A stretch of 51,694 nt of DNA from UBA1413 sp964472165 (GTDB taxonomy: Bacteria; Bacteroidota; Bacteroidia; Bacteroidales; Prolixibacteraceae), in assembly GCA_964472165.1 (NCBI GenBank), contig CAYYJE010000003.1:1-51694 (forward strand). Direction: 5' to 3'. How positions within the stretch are numbered: the first letter of the stretch is position 1; each line of letters opens with the position of its first letter. Positions 18,191 through 26,073 of the stretch are shown piece after piece. A program made the translations under genes and the position numbers. The notes under the pieces were generated by a model. It was not told the origin of the DNA, searched no databases, and saw only the letters and a list, made by a program, of their open reading frames with translations.

Positions 18191-18359
18191 ATGGTGACTG
18201 CAAGTTTATATAATTTTTTATTAATAATAAATGATTTTAACCCATATATTTGTATGTTTTCAAACCATTGTTTCTGATAGGGGTTTCTGTCGTGATCAGG
18301 TTAAAACTTACTTAATCCGGCAACGCAGGATCAGGGCACAATCCAATCAGATTAAGGTA

Positions 18360-20639
18360 CTATAAAGCGGGAACAATTTCAATCATATAAACCCCTTCCG
18401 CTTCAACTGTAAAATGAACCCTGATATTTCCTTCCGAGTAATCAGTTAAGTGAATCTTCCCTTTTTCAGTGATTAAAAAGACATCACCTTCCTGCGAAAG
18501 ATCGTAGTCAGCGCTGTTTACTGAGAAATCAGCAGGCAATGGTTTGCCTGCAATGCTGGCCAGGGCAATTCCCACATTGCCGTCATCCGATTTCCAAGCC
18601 CCTGAATACAACAATGGGACCCGCTTTTTAAAAGCAGTCACAGTGTTGCCTTTTCTGCCTGCATAGATGGATAACCTGGAAATGTCTATTTCTTCTTCAG
18701 GAGATTCAATGTCCGGGCTTCGTAAAAACTTTCCGTACAACAGATATTTCAGGTTCTTGTATCTCAACCGTGAAATATTCAACAGATATTCAATTTCTTC
18801 TTTTCTTTCCGAAGCCAGAAAAGTGTGGTAATTTGCGATCGTGGGCTGCATTCCCCACACAAACGAACGGGCCTGCTCCATCAGAAACTGCTTATTAAAC
18901 AGATCGCTCAATGGTTTCTCTGTTGATTCCGGCGCAAATTCTTCAGGCCACAATTCATCGTAAGGGGGAGTGACCAACGACGAATAACTTCCGTATGAAA
19001 TGCCATACTGATGATAAACAGCCTGAAAAAAAGGAATTGTTTCGGTATTCCCTACCCCGGCATACCGTTCCTTGCTTGCTTCCAGCGTGAGAAAGGCATC
19101 AAGGTGAGGAAGCCAATTCTCGGACGAGCCTTCACCCGTAAAAATGGGTTCTTTATCTCCATAGTTTTTTGAACGCACCTGACGGATCAGTTTTGCAGAG
19201 TTCTCCACCCAATAATTTCCCCCTCCGGACTGATGTCCGTGATTTGGATCATAACACATCCGGCTCAGGCAAGTCTGGTCCATGTATACGCCATTGGTTT
19301 GATAAGAATTCACCACACTGTCGCATAACGAAGCATAATGGTCGCGCCAGAAATCAGTGCCCACACACATGCTGGTTAAAGCATGATTGGTGAAAACATT
19401 GTACACGTGGGTATGTAAATTGCCGTTTATGTCTTTCACCGCATGCGGTTCCACCTTTCCCGATTTCCAGCTCTCCGTATTATTTCCCCATTGAAACGAA
19501 TTCATGTACACATGGCACCTGACCCCCGCTTTTTGGGCCGACACCACTGCATCGGTAAATGATTCCTTTCCTTCGCGGGGAGGAATATATTCCGGAAAAC
19601 CATCGTCGTAGGAACAGTTGTGCCACCAGTGCCAGATTACGTTGACCGGCAGTCCAAGCCGCTCTTTTAGTTCCACAGCCGGGGTAAGCACGTTTCTGGA
19701 GGTTCCCCGGTTCCACACCCACAAAGCTGTATTTTCAATCCACGAAGGCGTCAACCCTTGTTTGAACCTGCTTTCTCTGGCCCATTTTTGTCGAACAGCC
19801 CATTCGCTGTACATCCCGGCAACGGTGATCCAATCTCCCTTAAAACAGCCAATTACTGCTTCATAAGGAAAAGAATACGAAACGAGGGTCGAATCAAAAG
19901 GGGCATGGTTCACCATTTCGTAGGCCAGGGTGTTGAGCGAATCAGCTTTAACCGAGAATAGTTTGGTGTACGACAGCGAATCGTTACAGGAGGCATAAAA
20001 CCCGCTCTTTTCAGAATTATACAATCCGATTACCTGACTGGACAAAGCGCCGGGATAAACCCATTTTCTCATGCCTTCCCTGGCAAACATTTCTCGCGGA
20101 TTACTGATTAAGCTACCGGTCCAGGTCGGAACCACCAACTTTTCATTTTCCAGATCTTTCAACCCCCTTATTCTGGGAAACACGACGTCTGTGACATAAT
20201 TCCCCCTGATCCCCTCCAGAGATATACTCCAGTACGAAAGCGCCCTGGTACTATCGACAGTGACTTTTGCCGTGATTTCAAGACTTTCCATTCCTTCGAA
20301 ATCTGCCCATTTTAGGACAAGTGTCCACGGATCGGGTCTCGAAAAACTGAATTTTGAAGGAGCAAGTCTGGTTCCCGGGAACAAGGATGCCGGGGTTGAA
20401 TGAAACCGGACATCCCAGGGAAATCCGGTTACGGCCGCAGGTTCAATAAACTCAAAGGAATTGATGCGATCGGTAAACTGAACGAACCTGCCTGTTTCCT
20501 GCTTGAAACCCAGCCGAATTTTTTCATTTTCAAGGAATATAATTCCTTCCGTATCCCGGTTGCCTTTGCCCTGGCACATAAGGGGGAGGATAAGGCAAAT
20601 ACAGGCCGCTAATAAAAAATATTTTTTATAATTCTTCAT
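18360..20639 (-). CDS. DUF6259 exported TIM-barrel protein, probable glycoside hydrolase
   Basis: A 759-residue exported protein. The ATG at 20637-20639 gives a clean signal peptide (MKNYKKYFLLAACICLILPL); an in-frame ATG at 20687 would put 16 polar residues in front. A beta-sandwich N-terminal half (to about residue 290) precedes a TIM-barrel region with VNVIWHWWHNCSYDDGFPEY, NGVYMDQTC and EPIFTGEGSSE, then a C-terminal beta domain. These features match DUF6259, which has a clan-D-like layout. D454 (YMDQ) and E503 (TGEG) are my candidates for nucleophile and acid/base. It is upstream of the ROK gene in PUL1, so it may be the main glycosidase of the locus. No activity is established for it here. 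Confidence 0.82.
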   Translation of the reverse strand: MKNYKKYFLLAACICLILPLMCQGKGNRDTEGIIFLENEKIRLGFKQETGRFVQFTDRINSFEFIEPAAVTGFPWDVRFHSTPASLFPGTRLAPSKFSFSRPDPWTLVLKWADFEGMESLEITAKVTVDSTRALSYWSISLEGIRGNYVTDVVFPRIRGLKDLENEKLVVPTWTGSLISNPREMFAREGMRKWVYPGALSSQVIGLYNSEKSGFYASCNDSLSYTKLFSVKADSLNTLAYEMVNHAPFDSTLVSYSFPYEAVIGCFKGDWITVAGMYSEWAVRQKWARESRFKQGLTPSWIENTALWVWNRGTSRNVLTPAVELKERLGLPVNVIWHWWHNCSYDDGFPEYIPPREGKESFTDAVVSAQKAGVRCHVYMNSFQWGNNTESWKSGKVEPHAVKDINGNLHTHVYNVFTNHALTSMCVGTDFWRDHYASLCDSVVNSYQTNGVYMDQTCLSRMCYDPNHGHQSGGGNYWVENSAKLIRQVRSKNYGDKEPIFTGEGSSENWLPHLDAFLTLEASKERYAGVGNTETIPFFQAVYHQYGISYGSYSSLVTPPYDELWPEEFAPESTEKPLSDLFNKQFLMEQARSFVWGMQPTIANYHTFLASERKEEIEYLLNISRLRYKNLKYLLYGKFLRSPDIESPEEEIDISRLSIYAGRKGNTVTAFKKRVPLLYSGAWKSDDGNVGIALASIAGKPLPADFSVNSADYDLSQEGDVFLITEKGKIHLTDYSEGNIRVHFTVEAEGVYMIEIVPAL

Positions 20640-20701
20640 CAATTTCTGGTCCGTTACATTGTTCCTGAACACAAAGATCCTGCACATATTTCAGGTGTTG
20701 T

Positions 20702-23700
20702 TTATCCTGCCGCATTTTTGTTCACTCCGTCAATTATTCTAACGACTTTTATCACCTGCGCCTCGTCAAATACGCCGAGAATACCCTGGTCATGAATATC
20801 GGTAAACGGAGGTTCAAATAACATTTCCTTCTCTATGGTTCCATTCCTGGTCAGAAAAGAAATGATCTGATGAATAAAGGTGATTTGATTGGCAGACAGG
20901 TTACCCGACAAAATGAATTCCGAAAAGAGTTGTTCCGCGGCGGCTTGCTCCAAGCCCAAAATACTCCGGATGAACTTTCCCAGCGGCACATCGCCGTATT
21001 CCTTCCGGTAATCAGCCCTGGTCCCCAGATCTCCTTCAAATACCATTTTTTCAAGCTGGTTCAGCTCATCACGGGTAATCGGAATATTGTGCTGCAGTTT
21101 ATGAATTACCAGAGCATCCTTATTTTTGCGAACGAAAATTTCAACCCGGTCCCGGTAACTTTGCATGGTGGTATAGGCAGGAATCAGTTCAAATTCCTTC
21201 GCCTGATCGGGATTCAGGGTATCTTCAAAATGGGTATACACAATTTTCTTTTGGGCAGTGTCAATTAACGCAATCAGATCCCTTAAATCCACCCTGACTT
21301 TCTCCAGCTGCTTCAGGGAAACATGTTGCCAGAATTTATCGGTCTGAACTGCCTTAATTGTATCGATCTTTTGGTTAACCACCGGTATATTTTTCTTCTT
21401 CTGCAACAAACGGCCGATGTCAGCCACTCTTCTGATCAGGGGAACCTGTTTTCTGCTTTTTGTCAATATCGCGAGCTGAAGATTCAGCATGATCAAATCA
21501 AAACGTTTGGCTGTTTCATCCTCATTTTCAGGCACAGCAGGCAATCCGGAAAGGTGATTGCAGATATCCACGAAATCTCCTTTGCTGAGGTTATCCCATC
21601 TTTTACGGGGTGCAAATTCATCCACCCATCTTAATTTCATCCGGACCACAAACCTGGAATGATCCAGCGAAGCAATCACCTGCTGCAATTCATCGATGTA
21701 GGATTCAGCCAGATCTGAATCATCTCCGGAAGGTTCTTCCCGGGAACGTAAAAGCAGGGCAATTTCCAGTCTGGCTTCAAAATATTGCTGTGAGATGGAT
21801 TTTGAAACGGAGGGGACTACTCCTTCCGGGAACTCATCAAAAAATTCAAAGTTTTCGCAGAAATCAAATATCAGAAAATACTTCTTGTCCATGCCGGGAC
21901 CAAACAAACCGGGACAGAGACGGGTTCCCCTGCCGATCATCTGCCAGTATTTGGTGGCCGATTTTACCGGCTTGAAGAATACCAGGTTAACCACTCTCGG
22001 TGCATCTATTCCTGTATCCATCATATCGACCGAAACCGCAATCTGGGGATCTATCTCTTCATGGGGAAGACAGAAGCTTTCCAGTAAATCCTGTGCTTTG
22101 GGCTCATAATTGTCAATGACCCGCAGAAACTTCCCGCTATACTCCGGAAAGTTTTTGTTGAACCGTTCCTCAATAAAGAGGGCATGTTTGTGATTCCGGG
22201 CAAAAATGATGGTTTTCCCCAATTGGTCACCCCCTTCGGTTTTCAGGCCGTTGGTCATCAGCCAGCCCAGAACCTTGTCCACGGTATCGCTGTTAAACAG
22301 CCAGTTGTTCAAGGCATTGCTCTCAATTTCATCCTCTGCCTCCCCCTTTGTCGGATCACCGAATTTCTCCTCATACTCCGCCTTTTCCGTGTCTGAAAGA
22401 TCTTTGTACTTTACCCCTTCCCTGGGGAATTTGATGGGGACAGAGATTGCCCTGGGAGGCACGAGATAAAGGGGAACTGCCTGGTTCAGCTCAAAGGCAA
22501 AAGTCGGGTTGTTGTCCTCAATATCGAACAAGCTGTAGGTATTGTGATCGATTTCCGTTTTGGGAGTGGCCGTCAGACCGATCAGCAGGGAATCAAAATA
22601 TTCGAAAATCGCCCGGTATTTCTGATACACCGAGCGGTGTGCCTCGTCAATGATGATCAGATCGAAATGCCCGGGTCCGTAAAACCTTTCATTTTCCGAC
22701 TTCAGGCTGTCGATCTTGTTCATGATGGTCGGATAGGTTGAAAACACCAGCCGGGTCCCATTGTCCTCTTTTTCTTTGGTCAGGTCGATGCCTGAAAGGT
22801 TCGGTAAATGCGCCTTAAATGCATTTTTTGCCTGGGTCACCAGGGCATTCCGGTCGGCCAGAAAAAGCACCCGTTTCACCCAATTGCATTTGATCAGCAG
22901 ATCCACAATGGCCGCTGCCACCCTTGTTTTCCCGCTTCCGGTGGCCATGACCAGCAGGGCTTTGCGGTTCTTTCCCTTTAATTTATGATGGCTATCGGTG
23001 ACCAATGCCTCCGCAACCCGGCGGATGGCTTCCAGCTGATAAGGCCTGTCCGTAATGGTGGTATTCACCTTGAAATTCCGGAGATCCAGCCTTGATTTCC
23101 GCCGGTCGATCAGCAATTGAAGTTCGTCTTTGGTGTAAAATCCGGAAACCGGTCTTTCGGTATAAAAAGTATCGTCCCAGATGTGGGTCTCAAAACCGTT
23201 GGTGTAAAAAATAACCGGCCGCTGACCCATCATTTTTTGGAGACAATCCGCATACAATTCCGCCTGATGCCTCCCTTTGTATGAATCGACCATGGTTCTC
23301 TTGGCCTCTATGACCGCAAGGGGCAGCCCATTGTCTCCCCAAAGCACGTAGTCGGCATAGCCTGTTCCGGATGGATTCAGCGATTTGGGCATCCCGGTAA
23401 CCTCAAATTCCAATTCCATGCCGGGACGCAACTTTTCCCAACCGGCCTCCTTCAGCAGCAAATCAATATAGATTTTCCGGGTAACTGATTCTGGGATAAA
23501 CTCAGGTATGGCTTTCTCTGCCAGAGAAATCTTCCTGCGTTCTTCTTTCCGCGTATGGACTATTTGCTTCTGCCGGTCAAGCTGAAGCTTTAACAACTGG
23601 TTTATCCGGGCCAGCTCCTCCGCTTTTTCCCTTGCCTTCTCCAGTTTTTCTGTTTGTTCTGCCAGTTGTTCCGCCAGAGCCTTTAATTCCGGCAAGGTTT

Positions 23701-24148
23701 TATCGTTCGCTTTCCCGTCAGGAATCAAAGTTTCATCAAACGGCGCAATGTCCGGATTGCCCTCGCTGTAATATCTGCTCAGGAAGGACAAAAACCGGTA
23801 CAGGCACTTCAGGGAAACAAAGGATTCGTTCTGACTTACATTTTTCCCGTGTGCGGAGTTATTCCCTGTGAGCCGGATGAGATTGATTTCATGGAACATT
23901 TTCTGCGGCAGAATATTCTGGAAGCAGGACTCATGGATCAGGGAAGCCAGTTTGGTGTCGAAGGGAAGAATAAGGTCCGGATCGTGATCATACAGCCAGC
24001 GGACCGCCTTTTCCAGAGCGCTCCGGCACAGGAGGGCACCATATTTCGGAGCCGTAACCGCATGTATTTCTGCTTCCATCGCTTCCTGATAAATTTCAGG
24101 AAATTCGGTGTGCAGAAAGCCGAAGTTGGTAATGCGCTTTTCATTCAT
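20702..24148 (-). CDS. hsdR: Type I restriction enzyme, R subunit (EcoEI/EcoAI-like)
   Basis: The 1148-residue motor and nuclease subunit of a type I restriction system, which translocates and cuts unmodified DNA. It starts with a DUF4145 domain (about residues 20-125) and a coiled coil (about 150-205). The nuclease domain follows (YADYVLW with D266, AVIEAK with E281 and K283). The SF2 helicase motor has Walker A MATGSGKT (401-408), DEAH (501-504), LTATP (525-529) and the motif QMIGRGTR. A C-terminal EcoEI_R_C-type region binds HsdM/HsdS. All key motifs look intact, so the enzyme is probably active. It is separated from hsdS by an inserted GIY-YIG gene and repeats, so it may use its own promoter in 24149-24354. 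Confidence 0.95.
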   Translation of the reverse strand: MNEKRITNFGFLHTEFPEIYQEAMEAEIHAVTAPKYGALLCRSALEKAVRWLYDHDPDLILPFDTKLASLIHESCFQNILPQKMFHEINLIRLTGNNSAHGKNVSQNESFVSLKCLYRFLSFLSRYYSEGNPDIAPFDETLIPDGKANDKTLPELKALAEQLAEQTEKLEKAREKAEELARINQLLKLQLDRQKQIVHTRKEERRKISLAEKAIPEFIPESVTRKIYIDLLLKEAGWEKLRPGMELEFEVTGMPKSLNPSGTGYADYVLWGDNGLPLAVIEAKRTMVDSYKGRHQAELYADCLQKMMGQRPVIFYTNGFETHIWDDTFYTERPVSGFYTKDELQLLIDRRKSRLDLRNFKVNTTITDRPYQLEAIRRVAEALVTDSHHKLKGKNRKALLVMATGSGKTRVAAAIVDLLIKCNWVKRVLFLADRNALVTQAKNAFKAHLPNLSGIDLTKEKEDNGTRLVFSTYPTIMNKIDSLKSENERFYGPGHFDLIIIDEAHRSVYQKYRAIFEYFDSLLIGLTATPKTEIDHNTYSLFDIEDNNPTFAFELNQAVPLYLVPPRAISVPIKFPREGVKYKDLSDTEKAEYEEKFGDPTKGEAEDEIESNALNNWLFNSDTVDKVLGWLMTNGLKTEGGDQLGKTIIFARNHKHALFIEERFNKNFPEYSGKFLRVIDNYEPKAQDLLESFCLPHEEIDPQIAVSVDMMDTGIDAPRVVNLVFFKPVKSATKYWQMIGRGTRLCPGLFGPGMDKKYFLIFDFCENFEFFDEFPEGVVPSVSKSISQQYFEARLEIALLLRSREEPSGDDSDLAESYIDELQQVIASLDHSRFVVRMKLRWVDEFAPRKRWDNLSKGDFVDICNHLSGLPAVPENEDETAKRFDLIMLNLQLAILTKSRKQVPLIRRVADIGRLLQKKKNIPVVNQKIDTIKAVQTDKFWQHVSLKQLEKVRVDLRDLIALIDTAQKKIVYTHFEDTLNPDQAKEFELIPAYTTMQSYRDRVEIFVRKNKDALVIHKLQHNIPITRDELNQLEKMVFEGDLGTRADYRKEYGDVPLGKFIRSILGLEQAAAEQLFSEFILSGNLSANQITFIHQIISFLTRNGTIEKEMLFEPPFTDIHDQGILGVFDEAQVIKVVRIIDGVNKNAAG

Positions 24149-24354
24149 CCCTGAATGGTCTTTTGTTCCGTTTTAACCGTAACTGATAAGCACGTTAGGT
24201 TTATTGAACGTAAAATTATCATCATTTTTATAATTGTTCAACAGGTTCAGCATATTAAATCATGATTTCTATTGTTCCATTTCATTTAATACCGGCATAC
24301 AGCATGAATCATTTTTATTTTTTGTAATTTTATTGAACCCTAACACACAATCCA

Positions 24355-24648
24355 ATGAAGAAGAAAGGATACATTTATATTCTGACAAACAAACATCAGA
24401 ACGTTCTCTACACAGGAGTGACAAGTAATCTTCGGCAGCGAATGATTCAACACAAACAAGGATTTTATGAAAATTCATTTTCAAAACGCTATCATTCAAC
24501 CATATTGGTTTATTTTGAAGAATTTGACTCCATTATAAATGCCATCGCCAGGGAGAAACAGATTAAAGCTGGTTCGAGACAAAAGAAAATCGATCTCATC
24601 AACAGAAATAACCCGGAATGGAAGGACTTGTTTGAGGGGTTATGGTGA
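24355..24648 (+). CDS. Small single-domain GIY-YIG nuclease (COG2827 type)
   Basis: A 97-residue protein that is nearly all GIY-YIG domain. The motif is GYIYILTN (residues 5-12) with VLYTGV (17-22), R27, and the AREKQIK segment with the catalytic Glu67. It is the only plus-strand gene in the restriction locus, between hsdR and hsdS, and is followed by REP-like repeats. Small GIY-YIG proteins of this type often occur beside such repeats in Bacteroidota. A role in DNA repair, or in spreading the repeats, has not been shown to my knowledge. Start: ATG at 24355; the next in-frame Met is residue 30, inside the domain. Confidence 0.93.
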   Translation: MKKKGYIYILTNKHQNVLYTGVTSNLRQRMIQHKQGFYENSFSKRYHSTILVYFEEFDSIINAIAREKQIKAGSRQKKIDLINRNNPEWKDLFEGLW

Positions 24649-24724
24649 AACAATAACAAAAAAGTTTCCGTTCCTGACGGGAATGGGATTGCTATTGTTT
24701 AATCAGCTCCTTACGTTCAGGATA

Positions 24725-24760
24725 TTGCTTCGTCCTCCTACGTCGTCCTCGCAATGACGG
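24725..24760 (-). repeat. REP-like palindromic unit, copy 1 (inverted)
   Basis: Its reverse complement begins CCGTCATTGCGAGGA and ends GACGAAGCAA, matching copies 2 and 3. Its centre differs (ACGTAGG instead of GCATAGC), so it is the most diverged copy. It is inverted relative to the other two. Confidence 0.75.
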
Positions 24761-24801
24761 ACCACCGAGGTAAACAGGGGAGAGGGCAGAAAGGCCGGAG
24801 A

Positions 24802-24837
24802 CCGTCATTGCGAGGAGCATAGCGACGATGCAATCCC
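24802..24837 (+). repeat. REP-like palindromic unit, copy 2
   Basis: It begins CCGTCATTGCGAGGAGCATA and ends GACGATGCAATCCC. Each unit is itself an imperfect palindrome (ATTGC at one end, GCAAT at the other, GC-rich centre). The same 35-base type is widespread in several bacterial phyla from general knowledge. In one frame it translates to the familiar DCFVAALLAMT-like peptide, which is often misannotated as protein. Confidence 0.85.
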
Positions 24838-24855
24838 ATTCCCGTCAGGAACCCA

Positions 24856-24890
24856 GTCATTGCGAGGAGCGCAGCGACGAAGCAATCCCC
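24856..24890 (+). repeat. REP-like palindromic unit, copy 3, ends at the hsdS stop
   Basis: It begins GTCATTGCGAGGAGCGCAGC and ends GACGAAGCAATCCCC. It ends one base before the stop codon of hsdS (24892-24894 on the minus strand), so the repeat cluster directly abuts the restriction gene. It is in the same orientation as copy 2, 18 bases from it. Confidence 0.85.
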
Positions 24891-24891
24891 C

Positions 24892-26073
24892 CTACTCCAC
24901 CAGCTCCCCCTTAAACGCCCTTTGCAACAGGCTGTTAAACAACTCATCCGCCTTTGCAAGGGCGGCCCGGGCCTTCTGCTTCTGGGCTTCAATCAACTGA
25001 ATGCGTTCAGCAAATTGGTTTTGAAGGGTTATTGGTGGCACACTTATCATAAAAGAGTTTATTTTGTCAAGGGTAAATCTTTTTATTGCCGCCCCTGCCA
25101 TATACTCATTTAATAATTTTTCTTTAACACCCTTGTTATTAAGCCAGTTACATAAGAACAAATTATTCAGAGTCTTTTTATCAGTCTTCAACAATGCTAA
25201 ACTCGAGAGTAAACTTATTGGTTGATTGAATGTATTGATACATGCAATCCCGGTAGTTGCCCCGTCTTTTATATATAAAACATCCCCAAATTCAGGTTTA
25301 CATCTTTTAAATATCTCATTATGTGCTTCTTCGCTAACATAAGTTGGCTTCGAATAAAATTCCAAACCACTTTCTTTTACATGTTTTGCAGTCACATAAG
25401 GGTATCCTTCATTTTGTGGTTCTGGAGAGAAATGTGTACCATCAGTTATTGAAAGACATACATCTTTAAGTTTCTTTATTACCCATCCTTTGTTATTTTT
25501 TACAGGATCCCCAAACATCTCCAGAAACAACGACTGCGCCAATTGGTCATATTTTTCAATCAGTGCTTTGGTTTTTTGCCGGTAGGCATCGGCAGCATCC
25601 AGAATGGCGGCGATCTTTTGCTGGGTAGTGAGAGAAGGAAAAGGTACTTGAATATCTTTGAGATACTTATAGTGTCGATTATAACCAGTATTTGGAATAT
25701 TAAGTGTTAGAAAAAAGTAATATAGGTATTTCGGTAAATGCGTTGATTCATCCAATGGTTTAAGGACTTTAACACCATCAGCTCCCATTGCAAACGGGAA
25801 ATTTATATACTTAAAAATTCTGGTATGATCTCCAAATACGATATAAGGTGGATTTTTTTTGACAAGATATTTAACCCGATTTGTATATCCTGCAATCAAT
25901 TCTTGACCTTGATCTACAATTGGATAATCTCCAGAAATAAGAAATTCTGAATTCAATATTTTCTCATTACCACCAGAGCAATCAGTTAACACATCGTCAA
26001 AATGATTCACCACCCAATTTAATGGTAAACTTTTATAATTCTTTAAGTTTTGTACGAGGCTTCGTTCCTTCAT
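24892..26073 (-). CDS. hsdS: Type I restriction enzyme, specificity subunit
   Basis: The 393-residue DNA-recognition subunit. It has two target-recognition domains (about residues 1-150 and 200-345) joined by two conserved helical segments. The central one contains TTQQKIAAILDAADAYRQKTKALIEKYDQ and ends LAQSLFLEMFGDP; the C-terminal one contains LQNQFAERIQLIEAQKQKA. This is the normal full-length architecture. The ATG overlaps the hsdM stop by 4 bases (ATGA), indicating translational coupling. The two recognition domains are clearly more AT-rich than hsdM and hsdR, as expected for exchangeable recognition domains. Its target sequence cannot be predicted from sequence. Confidence 0.95.
   Translation of the reverse strand: MKERSLVQNLKNYKSLPLNWVVNHFDDVLTDCSGGNEKILNSEFLISGDYPIVDQGQELIAGYTNRVKYLVKKNPPYIVFGDHTRIFKYINFPFAMGADGVKVLKPLDESTHLPKYLYYFFLTLNIPNTGYNRHYKYLKDIQVPFPSLTTQQKIAAILDAADAYRQKTKALIEKYDQLAQSLFLEMFGDPVKNNKGWVIKKLKDVCLSITDGTHFSPEPQNEGYPYVTAKHVKESGLEFYSKPTYVSEEAHNEIFKRCKPEFGDVLYIKDGATTGIACINTFNQPISLLSSLALLKTDKKTLNNLFLCNWLNNKGVKEKLLNEYMAGAAIKRFTLDKINSFMISVPPITLQNQFAERIQLIEAQKQKARAALAKADELFNSLLQRAFKGELVE

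Larger units (their letters stand above)
24670..24852. repeat. Large imperfect inverted repeat next to the GIY-YIG gene
   Basis: The 23 bases at 24670-24692 (GTTCCTGACGGGAATGGGAT followed by TGC) are a perfect inverted copy of 24830-24852. Inside it, a REP-like unit at 24725-24760 is an imperfect inverted copy of the unit at 24802-24837. A 32-base interruption splits the left arm (24693-24724), and the loop is about 41 bases. The whole segment could fold as one long hairpin. It begins 22 bases after the GIY-YIG stop codon. Confidence 0.8.

Noticed and set aside
18245..18252. TATATTTG, a -7-like box on the plus strand
   Set aside because: No plus-strand gene lies downstream within several kilobases; the AT-rich gap makes a chance match likely.
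24725..24890. A CRISPR array suggested by three similar 35-base units
   Set aside because: Units occur in both orientations with uneven spacers (41 and 18 bases), are themselves palindromic and have no Cas genes nearby.
24738..24992. An 84-codon minus-strand open frame over the repeats
   Set aside because: It is the translated REP-like repeats (DCFVAALLAMT type) running into hsdS; this is a known artefact, not a protein.
24892..26073. A phase-variable, invertible hsdS cassette
   Set aside because: Only one hsdS gene, no recombinase and no inverted second specificity gene in the window.
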